Assembly (NCBI GenBank): GCA_039908285.1
Contig: JAMOBE010000015.1
Location: 1-58,243 of the forward strand
Direction of reading: 5' to 3'
Length of the DNA stretch: 58,243 nucleotides
Source: JAMOBE01 sp039908285
Lineage (GTDB): Bacteria > Pseudomonadota > Alphaproteobacteria > Rhodospirillales > Rhodospirillaceae
In this document: positions 50,574 to 58,243 of the stretch, piece after piece
Layout: each line of letters starts with the position of its first letter
Numbering within the stretch: position 1 is the first letter of the stretch
Notes under the pieces: model-generated
What the model was told of the DNA's origin: nothing
The model's database searches: none
The model's input: only the letters and a program-made list of their open reading frames with translations
Position numbers and translations under genes: made by a program

Positions 50574-51785
50574 CTAGTAGATATCGGCGCTCCGCCGTCC
50601 GGGCTGGACGGCGAGGAAGGCGGCGGTGCCGATGGCGCCGAAGGCCGCCGCCGCCCAGAGATTGACCTCGGGGGAGACCTGCCACAGCAGGGCGCCGCCG
50701 AAGGCCGCCATGGCGACGAAGGTGTCGCGGATCAGGTAGTAGAGGCCGAACATGGCGGTCCGGTGCTCTTCCGGCGCCAGGTCAAGGATGAGGGTCTTGC
50801 GCGACGGCTCGCCGAACTCCTTGAGGCCCCGCAGCACGAAGACCGGGACCAGCCAGGCGAAACTCTGCGCCGTCATCAGCGCCAGCGGAAACGCGGTGAA
50901 GAAGACGAAGGTCGCGGCGACGAACGGCGTCTTGCCCATGCGGTCCGCCAGGTGGGCGACGGGGAGATAGACCAGCATGGCGGTCGCCATCTCGATGGCC
51001 GTCAGCATGCCGAACTCCAGGGCCGTCACCGGCTCGGCGATGGTCTTCATGCACCAGATCACCACGAAGGCGTAGGGGATCTGCTCGCAGAAGCGGATCA
51101 GGATGTCGGAGACCAGCAGCGACCGCAGCTCGCCCGGCATCAGGCGGAAGGTGCCAAGCGGCCCGAGCGGCATGGCTTCGCCCCCGAGGGAGCGGTCGTC
51201 GGGGACCAGCCGCCACTGGAGGACGATGCCGACGATGGCCAGCACCAGGGCCATGGCAAAGGCAAGGCGCACGCCGGCCTCCTCGCCCGCCACGGCGATC
51301 ACCGCCCCGCCGAGCAGCGGCCCGAGGGCCATGGGGATGCGCCGCACCAGCGAGTGCATGGTCACACCCATGGTCCGCTTGTTCTGCGGCAGAAGGCGGG
51401 CGATCAGGCCCATGGTGGCGGGGAGGGAGACGGCGCTCCAGGCGATGAACAGGACGGCCCCCAGCAGCACCGCCTGCCAGTGGGGCACCAGGATCACCAC
51501 CAGGTAGCCGACGGCGGCGATCAGATTGACCACCGTCAGCGCCCGCTTGGCCCCAAGCCTCTGGGCCAGCCAGCCGCCGGGGTAGGAGTAGAGGGCCGAC
51601 AGCAGGTTGTCGGCCGCCTGGAGCAGCCCGACCGCCAGGGTGCCGCCGCCGATGGCCAGGATGTATACCGGCAGGAACCGCTCGGCCATCCGTTCGCCGA
51701 GCCCGACCAGCACCACCATGGCCAGAAGCCCGGTGGTGCCGGCCCGCAGCCCCAGGAAGGCGGCGAGGCGCTCGGCAGTCGTCAT
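50574..51785 (-). CDS. MFS transporter in a ChrB-domain operon
   Basis: 403 aa with about 12 hydrophobic helices. The loop motifs GWLAQRLGAKRAL (helix 2-3) and HLADRMGKTPFV (helix 8-9) fit the major facilitator superfamily. Substrate unknown. The start ATG 51785 overlaps the stop of the ChrB-domain gene (ATGA), so the two are translated together. MFS exporters next to ChrB C-terminal domains have been linked to chromate or other oxyanion resistance, but that is not shown here. The 3' end carries a TCTACTAGTAGA palindrome. Confidence 0.85.
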   Translation of the reverse strand: MTTAERLAAFLGLRAGTTGLLAMVVLVGLGERMAERFLPVYILAIGGGTLAVGLLQAADNLLSALYSYPGGWLAQRLGAKRALTVVNLIAAVGYLVVILVPHWQAVLLGAVLFIAWSAVSLPATMGLIARLLPQNKRTMGVTMHSLVRRIPMALGPLLGGAVIAVAGEEAGVRLAFAMALVLAIVGIVLQWRLVPDDRSLGGEAMPLGPLGTFRLMPGELRSLLVSDILIRFCEQIPYAFVVIWCMKTIAEPVTALEFGMLTAIEMATAMLVYLPVAHLADRMGKTPFVAATFVFFTAFPLALMTAQSFAWLVPVFVLRGLKEFGEPSRKTLILDLAPEEHRTAMFGLYYLIRDTFVAMAAFGGALLWQVSPEVNLWAAAAFGAIGTAAFLAVQPGRRSADIY

Positions 51786-52219
51786 GCCCTCCCCTTTGCC
51801 ACGTCGAGAACGCACCAGGCATAGAGCGAGTCGTACATCTCGAACTGGCGCGCCAGGTTGGTCCTGTCCTCGGGGTGGCGCAGGGCATAGCCCACCGCCA
51901 GGGCCTCGAGACCCGGGGCCAGGGGGTCGCGATCGAGCCGATTGGTGTCGGCGGCGTTGACCACCCGGGCCAGGCGCAGGAGCGGCTTGTCGGTCAGACC
52001 ATAGGCGCGGATCAGCACGTCGAAGGTGCACAGATCGCCCTCATGGTCGTAGTCGGCGCCCTTGGTGTCATAGGAAATGGCGCCCTCGCGCAGTGCCGTC
52101 TCCAGCACCTTGTCGCGCGGCACGAACAGCAGCTCCGCATCCGAGTCAAGAAAGCGGGTGATCAGCCAGGGGCAGGCCACCCGGTCCACGTGAACGTGGG
52201 AGCGCGTGATCCACTTCAT
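51782..52219 (-). CDS. ChrB C-terminal-domain (chromate-resistance) protein
   Basis: 145 aa from ATG 52219 (ATGA overlap with the upstream stop; ATG 52228 is the alternative). WITRSHVHVDRVACPWLITRFLDSDAELLFVP is the hallmark start of the Chrome_Resist domain, followed by YDHEGDLCTFDVLIRAY and conserved His/Cys/Asp positions that could bind a metal or oxyanion. It lacks the N-terminal DNA-binding half of full ChrB. Middle gene of a three-gene unit with a small protein and an MFS exporter. No chrA gene is present. Confidence 0.85.
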   Translation of the reverse strand: MKWITRSHVHVDRVACPWLITRFLDSDAELLFVPRDKVLETALREGAISYDTKGADYDHEGDLCTFDVLIRAYGLTDKPLLRLARVVNAADTNRLDRDPLAPGLEALAVGYALRHPEDRTNLARQFEMYDSLYAWCVLDVAKGRA

Positions 52220-52500
52220 GGCTTGCATCCGAAAAAGGCGAGGGTCTCCGCCAGCTTTTCGCCCGTGTCTCCCGCGATCATGGTGAAGCGGTGGCGCACG
52301 TCCTCCTGGAGATGGCGGGTGTATTCGTCCGCCGCGTCCTGGCCGAAGCGCGCGGTGATTTCCCTGACGAACTCGGCCACCCGGCTGAGGTCGTGGTGCT
52401 CAAGCTTGTGTTCCGGGTTGTCGATCCACTCGTGGACCTCGCGGAACTCCTTGCCGGTGCGCTGCAGGCTAATGGCGACGTGCTTGTCGATGGGGGGCAT
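52216..52500 (-). CDS. Small protein of the ChrB-domain operon (94 aa)
   Basis: 94 aa, family not recognised. The sequence is His/Glu-rich (EFREVHEWIDNPEHKLEHHD; EYTRHLQEDVRHRF), mostly helical and soluble. AGGAAAG lies 5-6 nt before the ATG. It is the first gene of the unit and overlaps the ChrB-domain gene by 4 nt. The clustered His residues suggest metal binding (inference). The upstream gap (52501-52598) holds an imperfect GC hairpin and should contain the promoter. Confidence 0.8.
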   Translation of the reverse strand: MPPIDKHVAISLQRTGKEFREVHEWIDNPEHKLEHHDLSRVAEFVREITARFGQDAADEYTRHLQEDVRHRFTMIAGDTGEKLAETLAFFGCKP

Positions 52501-52598
52501 TGGTCTTTCCTTTTATTGGGTCTGTCCCGATTGCATCCTCTCCCCCGACGAGCGGGAGGAGGGGAGCGGGATCTCTCATGATTATGAGTTTCATCCGC

Positions 52599-54875
52599 TC
52601 ATTCCTTGTCATCGGTCAAGGGCGGATCGGCGGCCCGGCGGTGAGGTCGGGATGGCACCGTCCATTTGCGCGGCGTCCAGGGCCGGTTCCCCATGGTGCC
52701 GGCGGCGGTGGCGACGCGGATGTCGTGGCCGGAGAGCCACAGGGCGTGGGCGCCCTGGCGCAGCAGGGTGAAGCGGTCGATGACCAGGCGGGCGGCGGGG
52801 CAGGGGCGGCGTACCGGCACGGGGCTGACCACCACGGTGGCGACCTCGCAGTCGTCGGGGAGGGCGTCGGGGTCGTGGCCAAGGGCGACGGTTCGGCCGT
52901 GGGCGCGGTAGACGCAGCCCAGTGGGTCGCAGGCGAGGTGCCGTTCCCCCTGGTCATAGGCGTCGGGTCCGTCCACGCCGCCGGGCCAGTGGTCGTCGGT
53001 GCTGGCGCCGCCGAAGCGGTCCTTCCAGGTTTCGCGGGCGATGCGCTGGCCGCGGCCGGGCGACATCAGCAGGTGGCCGTCGGTGGCCCGCACCGCCGTC
53101 ACCTTGCCGTCGCCGCTGAGCAGCACGTCGGGCATCTCCACCAGATAGGCCGCGGCGAGGCCGCAGACGATCGGCAGCAGGCCGAGGAAGCGCCAGCGCC
53201 GCTGCCACAGGCACAGCCACAGGCCGCCGACGGTGACCAGAACCATGCCGGCGACGGGCAGCGGCGGCACGGGGATCGAGGCGCCGGGCCAGGCGGCGAC
53301 GGCGCGGGCGATGTCGTTGCACACCGCGACCCCCGCTCCCAGCAGCCGCAGCACCGGCTCGTCCAGGCCGAACGGCATCAGCAGCACGGCGATCAGGGCA
53401 GCGGGCATCACCCACAGGCCGGTGAGGGGGATGGCCAGCAGGTTGGCGGCCACCTGATAGGTGGTGAAGCGGCTGAAGTGGTAGGCCGCATAGGGGGCGG
53501 TCGCCGTGCCGGCCACCAGGGTGGTCAGGATCGAGGCGTGGATGTAGCTCAGGCCCTTGCCGAGGATCGGCCCGAAGCGCTCCTCGAGTCGGCGGCCGAT
53601 CCGGTTCGGGCCTTCGTAGACGGCGATGAGGGCGACGACGGCGCCGAAGGACATCTGGAAGCTGGCGCCCACCAGGGCCTCGGGCTGCCACAGCAGCACC
53701 ACCATTCCCGCCCAGGCCACCGAGCGCATGGACACCGCTCGCCGGTCCAGAAGGACTCCCGCCAGCATCAGCGCCGCCATCACGAACGAGCGCTGCGTCG
53801 GCACGGCGTTGCCCGAGATCAGCAGGTAGAAGAAGGTCACCACCAGGGCGACGGCGGCGGTCCATTTCTTGATGTGAAAGCGCAGGGCGATGGCCGGGAT
53901 CAGCGCCAGCAGCCCCCGCACGCCGACGAAGACCAGGCCGGCCACCATGGTCATGTGCAGGCCCGAGATGGACAGAAGGTGGGCGATCCCCGAGTCGCGA
54001 TAGGCCTGGATCAGGGGCCGGGAAATGCCGCCCTCGTCGCCGGTGACCATGGCCGCCGCCACCTGGCCGTCGTCGCCCGGCAGTACCTCGAGGATGCGGC
54101 CGGTGATGGCGCCGCGCAGCCCGGCCAGGGCGACCTGCGCCCGCTCCCACCCCTCCGGCGGCGGCTGCTCGGGCTGGGCGCGCCAGGGGGTGGTGGCGTA
54201 GCCCACGCCGCCGAGGCGCTGGAACCAGGCCTGGCGCGGATACTGGAAGCCTCCCGGGGCCGAGGGCTCGGGCGGGGGCAATAGCTTGGCGCGGAGCGAG
54301 ACCCATGTGCCGGGACGGGGAGGGGCCACCGACGGCGACAGGCGGACCCGCACCATGGCCGGGGTGCGCTCGGCCGGCAGGCGCTGAATGGTGAGATGGT
54401 CCAGCACCAGCCGGTGACTGCCGGGAACCGCCTCGACGGTCCGCACCCGCGCGGATATGGTCACCGGGCCAAGCTCCCGCTCGATCACCGGTGCGGCCAC
54501 CGCCAGGGCGCGGCCGTGGGCGGCTGCGAACCCGAGGGCCAGGGCGGCAATCACAAGCGCCGGCAGCACCACCGCCGGCCGCTCCCGTCCCAGCACCGCC
54601 GCGGCGGTCGCCGCCACCAGGGCCGCCAGTCCCGGCACCGGCCAGCCACCCCAGGACGGCGGCTCGACGGGGAGGGCGAAGTAGGCGGCGATGCCGGCTC
54701 CCACGGCGACGGCGAGCCACAGCGACCACCGGGCCCGCTCGGCCATGAGTTCATCGAGTGCCCCCGCCCCGATCCGCCGCAGCGACGGCAGAGGCCGGCG
54801 CCGGGGGACGGGAGACGGGTCGGGGTCGGGGGGAAGCAGGTCGACCATGAGCGGAAACAGGGGGAGCGGAAACAC
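52599..54875 (-). CDS. comEC: ComEC/Rec2 competence-type DNA channel
   Basis: 758 aa. N-terminal helices are followed by an OB-like DUF4131 region (about 135-235) and the Competence domain with HLLSISGLHMTMVAG, SGNAVPTQRSFVMAAL and FQMSFGAVVALI. The C-terminal part after about 560 is soluble but lacks the HxHxDH metallo-beta-lactamase motif, as in other alphaproteobacterial ComEC. It would pass single-stranded DNA across the inner membrane. The start is uncertain: GTG 54875 or ATG 54848, neither with a clear ribosome site. Confidence 0.9.
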   Translation of the reverse strand: MFPLPLFPLMVDLLPPDPDPSPVPRRRPLPSLRRIGAGALDELMAERARWSLWLAVAVGAGIAAYFALPVEPPSWGGWPVPGLAALVAATAAAVLGRERPAVVLPALVIAALALGFAAAHGRALAVAAPVIERELGPVTISARVRTVEAVPGSHRLVLDHLTIQRLPAERTPAMVRVRLSPSVAPPRPGTWVSLRAKLLPPPEPSAPGGFQYPRQAWFQRLGGVGYATTPWRAQPEQPPPEGWERAQVALAGLRGAITGRILEVLPGDDGQVAAAMVTGDEGGISRPLIQAYRDSGIAHLLSISGLHMTMVAGLVFVGVRGLLALIPAIALRFHIKKWTAAVALVVTFFYLLISGNAVPTQRSFVMAALMLAGVLLDRRAVSMRSVAWAGMVVLLWQPEALVGASFQMSFGAVVALIAVYEGPNRIGRRLEERFGPILGKGLSYIHASILTTLVAGTATAPYAAYHFSRFTTYQVAANLLAIPLTGLWVMPAALIAVLLMPFGLDEPVLRLLGAGVAVCNDIARAVAAWPGASIPVPPLPVAGMVLVTVGGLWLCLWQRRWRFLGLLPIVCGLAAAYLVEMPDVLLSGDGKVTAVRATDGHLLMSPGRGQRIARETWKDRFGGASTDDHWPGGVDGPDAYDQGERHLACDPLGCVYRAHGRTVALGHDPDALPDDCEVATVVVSPVPVRRPCPAARLVIDRFTLLRQGAHALWLSGHDIRVATAAGTMGNRPWTPRKWTVPSRPHRRAADPPLTDDKE

Positions 54876-54995
54876 GGGGCTGCAAGTGCGGGCGGACTAT
54901 GGTACAGATCGGCGTGGCTCACCAGTCGGAGTCGCCAGTCGGAGCCCCGGGCGGTCCGGCTTTCTTCCCCATCCTACCTCAGCATGTGGCAGGTC

Positions 54996-56435
54996 ATGAC
55001 GGTCGTGACGCGATTTGCCCCGTCCCCGACGGGGTTCCTTCACATCGGCGGCGCGCGCACCGCCCTGTTCAACTGGCTGTTCGCCCGCCATCACGGCGGA
55101 CAGTTTCACCTGCGGATCGAGGACACCGACCGCGCCCGCTCGACGCCCGAGGCCGTGGAGGCCATCTTCGACGGGCTGCGCTGGCTCGGCATCGACTGGG
55201 ACGGCGAGGCGGTGTTCCAGTTCGCCCGCGCCGCCCGCCACGCCGAGGTGGCGCGGCAACTGGTGGCGCAGGGCAACGCCTACCTCTGCTATTGCACGCC
55301 TGAGGAACTGGCGCGGATGCGCGAGGAGGCGCGGCGCGACGGCCGGCCGGCCGGCTATGACGGCCGCTGGCGCGACCGCGACCCGGCGACGGCTCCGGCC
55401 GGCGTGGCCCCGGTGGTGCGGCTGAAGGCGCCCCGTGAAGGGGAAACGGTGATTCAGGACCGGGTCCAGGGCGAGGTGCGGGTCGCCAACGACCAGCTCG
55501 ACGACATGGTGATGCTGCGGGGGGATGGAACGCCGACCTACATGCTGTCGGTGGTGGTGGACGACCACGACATGGGCGTCACCCACATCATCCGCGGCGA
55601 CGATCACCTGACCAACGCCTTCCGCCAGACCCAGATCTATCGCGCCATGGGGTGGGAGGTGCCCGAGTTCGCCCACATCCCCCTGATCCACGGCCCGGAC
55701 GGGGCCAAGCTGTCCAAGCGCCACGGGGCGCTGGGGGCCGAGGCCTATCGGGACATGGGCTTCCTGCCCGAGGCGATGCGCAATTATCTGGTGCGACTCG
55801 GCTGGGGACATGGGGACGACGAAATCTTCCCGACCGAGCGGGCGATCGAATGGTTCGACCTGGAGGGGGTGGGCCGGTCGCCATCGCGATTCGACATGGC
55901 CAAGCTGACCAGCCTCAACGCCCACTACCTGCGCGAGGCCGGCGACGACCGTCTCGCCGACCTGATCCGGCCAAGGGTGGAGGCGGCGCTGGGCCGGCCC
56001 CTCGATGGGATCGGTGCTTCGCGCATCCGCGGCGGCATGGCCAGCCTCAAGGTGCGGGCGCGGACCCTGCTGGAGTTGGCCGACAGCGCCCTGTTCTATG
56101 CCCGCAGCCGGCCCCTGGTCCTCGACGACAAGGCGCGTCGGCAGCTCGACGAGGCCGGGCGAGCGCTGCTGGCGACGGTGGCGGCGGGGCTCGCCGCCGC
56201 TCCGGAGTGGACCGCCCGGGTGCTGGAAGAAGACGCCCGCCGACGGGCCGAGGATCAAGGGTTGAAGCTTGGCGGAATCGCGCAGCCCTTGCGCGCGGCT
56301 CTGACCGGCTCGACGACGAGCCCACCGATATTCGAAGTCATGGAGTTGCTCGGACGCGACGAAACGCTGGCCCGCATCGGTGATGTTGTGGAATTCTGCA
56401 CCGCACCCAAGTATAATAAAACGGGGACCGTATAG
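54996..56435 (+). CDS. gltX: Glutamyl-tRNA synthetase
   Basis: 479 aa class I synthetase. The HIGH box lies in APSPTGFLHIGGARTALFN and the KMSKS box is KLSKRHG. The helical anticodon-binding C-terminus is complete. It charges tRNA-Glu, and in many alphaproteobacteria a second GltX or a non-discriminating enzyme also acts on tRNA-Gln. ATG 54996 (GCAGG upstream) matches the family start TRFAPSPTG; ATG 54984 is an alternative. Divergent from comEC. Confidence 0.96.
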   Translation: MTVVTRFAPSPTGFLHIGGARTALFNWLFARHHGGQFHLRIEDTDRARSTPEAVEAIFDGLRWLGIDWDGEAVFQFARAARHAEVARQLVAQGNAYLCYCTPEELARMREEARRDGRPAGYDGRWRDRDPATAPAGVAPVVRLKAPREGETVIQDRVQGEVRVANDQLDDMVMLRGDGTPTYMLSVVVDDHDMGVTHIIRGDDHLTNAFRQTQIYRAMGWEVPEFAHIPLIHGPDGAKLSKRHGALGAEAYRDMGFLPEAMRNYLVRLGWGHGDDEIFPTERAIEWFDLEGVGRSPSRFDMAKLTSLNAHYLREAGDDRLADLIRPRVEAALGRPLDGIGASRIRGGMASLKVRARTLLELADSALFYARSRPLVLDDKARRQLDEAGRALLATVAAGLAAAPEWTARVLEEDARRRAEDQGLKLGGIAQPLRAALTGSTTSPPIFEVMELLGRDETLARIGDVVEFCTAPKYNKTGTV

Positions 56436-56485
56436 CACCCGGTCATCCTGGCCGGGCCTGTCAACAGAATTCGGGGATTGGCGCT

Positions 56486-57826
56486 ATGACACATACGGAA
56501 GAGGCCGCGGATGGTGGGGCCGAGATGGCGGCCCGGCAGTCAGTGACCCTGGTGGACAATCAGACCGGCAAACGCTACGAGCTGGAGGTTCTGAAGGGCA
56601 GCGTGGGTCCCGACGTCATCGATATCCGCAAGCTGTTCGGCGATACGGGGTATTTCACCTTCGATCCGGGGTACACCTCGTCGGGAAGCTGCGAATCGAA
56701 GATCACCTTCATCGACGGCGACAAGGGCATCCTGCTGCACCGGGGCTACGCCATCGAGGACCTGGCCGAGCACTCCGATTTCATGGAAGTGGCTTACCTG
56801 CTGCTCAAGGGCGAACTTCCGACCACGGCGGAGAAGGCCAAGTTCGAGCAGGCCATCACCAAGCACACGATGCTGCACGAACAGATCGCCTACTTCTACC
56901 GCGGGTTCCGGCGCGATGCTCACCCGATGGCGGTCATGTGCGGCGTCGTCGGCGCCCTGTCGGCCTTTTATCACGACAGCCTGGACATCTCCGATCCTCA
57001 CCAGCGGATGATCGCCTCCTACCGGCTGTTGTCCAAGATGCCGACCATCGCCGCCTGGGCCTACAAGTACTCCCTGGGGCAGCCGTTCGTCTACCCGCGC
57101 AATGAAATGAGCTATGCCGAGAATTTCCTCCACATGATGTTCGCGACGCCGTGCGAGTCCTACAAGGTCAATCCGGTGCTGACCAAGGCCATGGACCGCA
57201 TCCTGATCCTGCATGCGGACCACGAGCAGAATGCGTCGACGTCGACCGTGCGCCTTGCCGGATCATCGGGGGCCAATCCCCTGGCCTGCATCGCCGCCGG
57301 CATCGCTTCCCTGTGGGGGCCCGCCCACGGTGGGGCCAACGAGGCGGTGCTCAACATGCTGCGGCAGATCGGCAGCAGGGATTCCATCCCCGAGTACGTC
57401 CGCCGGGCCAAGGACAAGAACGACTCTTTCCGGCTCATGGGGTTCGGCCACCGGGTCTACAAGAACTATGACCCGCGTGCCAAGATCATGCAGCGGACCG
57501 CTCACGAGGTTCTCTACGAACTCGGGATGAAGAACGATCCTCTGCTTGAAGTCGCCATGGAACTTGAGCACATCGCTCTCAACGATGACTACTTCATCGA
57601 GAAGAAACTCTATCCGAATGTCGACTTCTATTCGGGAATCATCTTCAGCGCCATGGGCATTCCGACGGCGATGTTTACCGCCCTGTTCGCCATGGCGCGC
57701 ACCGTGGGCTGGATCGCCCAGTGGAACGAGATGATCGAGGACCCGGAGCAGAAGATCGGCCGGCCGCGGCAGCTCTATACCGGTCGTACCCACCGGCCGT
57801 TCAAGCCGCTGCATCAGCGGGACTAG
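56486..57826 (+). CDS. gltA: Citrate synthase (type II)
   Basis: 446 aa, the length of hexameric, NADH-sensitive-type enzymes. Catalytic residues are visible: His in LHADHEQNAS, His in GFGHRVYKNYDPR and Asp in VDFYSG. It condenses oxaloacetate and acetyl-CoA. It follows gltX after 50 nt. ATG 56486 has GGGGA upstream; ATG 56525 (MAARQSVTL) would begin closer to the conserved core. Confidence 0.96.
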   Translation: MTHTEEAADGGAEMAARQSVTLVDNQTGKRYELEVLKGSVGPDVIDIRKLFGDTGYFTFDPGYTSSGSCESKITFIDGDKGILLHRGYAIEDLAEHSDFMEVAYLLLKGELPTTAEKAKFEQAITKHTMLHEQIAYFYRGFRRDAHPMAVMCGVVGALSAFYHDSLDISDPHQRMIASYRLLSKMPTIAAWAYKYSLGQPFVYPRNEMSYAENFLHMMFATPCESYKVNPVLTKAMDRILILHADHEQNASTSTVRLAGSSGANPLACIAAGIASLWGPAHGGANEAVLNMLRQIGSRDSIPEYVRRAKDKNDSFRLMGFGHRVYKNYDPRAKIMQRTAHEVLYELGMKNDPLLEVAMELEHIALNDDYFIEKKLYPNVDFYSGIIFSAMGIPTAMFTALFAMARTVGWIAQWNEMIEDPEQKIGRPRQLYTGRTHRPFKPLHQRD

Positions 57827-57848
57827 CGGTTCCTCGGTTCCAGATCAG

Positions 57849-58243
57849 GTGAGCACCATCGACCAGGATCTCTCCGTCGCCGTCGCCCATCACCAGGCTG
57901 GTCGCCTGGAGGTGGCGGCGGCGGTCTACCAGCAGATCCTTGAGATCGAGCCGGGGCAGTCCGACGCCCTGCACCTCCTCGGCCTGACTCACTACCAGTC
58001 GGGGCGGTCGGAGGAGGGGGCGCTTTGGATCGTCCGGGCCATCGCCGAAAATCCGGGGATGGTGGAGGCCCTCGTCAACCTTGGGATCGTGCTGGCGGAT
58101 CTCGGGCGTCGCGACGAGTCTGTCGCGAGTCTGCGACGGGCGCTGGCCCTCGATCCCCGGCACGTCGGGGCCCGCATGGCGTTGGGCAACGCCCTGATGC
58201 TCCTGGAGCGCTTCGATGAGGCGCTTGACGGCTATCGTCACGC
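57849..58243 (+). CDS. TPR-repeat protein, 5' part (continues beyond window)
   Basis: The open frame from GTG 57849 to the window edge encodes 131 residues with no stop. It is built of tetratricopeptide repeats of about 34 residues: AAAVYQQILEIEPGQSDALHLLG, then EEGALWIVRAIAENPGMVEALVNLG, then DESVASLRRALALDPRHVGARMALG, then a fourth beginning. Such N-terminal TPR arrays often precede glycosyltransferase or sulfotransferase domains, but the rest is outside the window. The start has only a weak ribosome site. Confidence 0.8.
   Translation, partial: MSTIDQDLSVAVAHHQAGRLEVAAAVYQQILEIEPGQSDALHLLGLTHYQSGRSEEGALWIVRAIAENPGMVEALVNLGIVLADLGRRDESVASLRRALALDPRHVGARMALGNALMLLERFDEALDGYRH

Noticed and set aside
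52501..52598. GC hairpin upstream of the 94-aa gene considered as another copy of the CCCTCTCC repeat
   Set aside because: Only part of the core is alike (CCTCTCCCCCGACGAG) and the flanks do not match; recorded as an ordinary imperfect hairpin.

Overview
The window is a GC-rich chromosomal segment with dense, tightly packed genes, many joined by ATGA/GTGA stop-start overlaps. The gene content points to an alphaproteobacterium, most likely of the Rhodospirillales. The evidence is a C4-pathway 5-aminolevulinate synthase, a Caulobacter-type cpa/tad pilus locus, a ComEC without the metallo-beta-lactamase tail, a two-subunit NAD-linked formate dehydrogenase, and an STAS-cheY-cheA-mcp-mcp-cheW-cheW-cheR-cheB-cheD cluster. 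The genus assignment is inference. No rRNA, tRNA, CRISPR array, transposase or phage gene was seen.

Layout. 1-3.8 kb: anmK (cell-wall recycling), then a divergent methyltransferase / DegT-like aminotransferase pair that looks like surface-sugar chemistry, and a small orphan ORF. 3.8-17.4 kb: a hybrid histidine kinase divergent from a complete chemotaxis operon. 17.8-21.4 kb: truA and recA, divergent from murJ. 21.4-27 kb: a two-TM sensor without an output domain, a PstS-like binding protein, hemA, and a class III aminotransferase whose reading frame runs without a stop into hemA. 27-28.5 kb: a 63-aa protein and a sulfotransferase-like protein. 28.5-34.4 kb: a nucleoside transporter and a type I secretion set (HlyD, ABC, TolC) with no substrate gene nearby. 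34.5-37 kb: small genes (secreted protein, MIF-family tautomerase, exported nuclease, lower-GC DUF3800 gene). 37.2-41.6 kb: formate dehydrogenase. 41.8-50.6 kb: cpaABCDEF-tadBC without pilin genes. 50.6-52.5 kb: an MFS / ChrB-C-terminal-domain / small-protein operon. 52.6-58.2 kb: comEC, gltX, gltA and the 5' end of a TPR protein.

The most distinctive non-gene content is a set of palindromic repeats. (1) A 58-nt CCCTCTCC-type element at 2-59 recurs inverted at 25367-25424; there it forms the linker that joins the aminotransferase and hemA frames. (2) A 146-nt double-hairpin element is translated as the C-terminal tail of a CheW. (3) A long inverted repeat follows cheD. (4) A 65-nt repeat occurs at 17718 and again at 41589. 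(5) A 165-nt imperfect palindrome separates tolC from its ABC transporter gene. The protein-level observation most worth testing is a tandem pair of 24-residue MshEN-like motifs inside CheA. These could link c-di-GMP to chemotaxis, which is inference.
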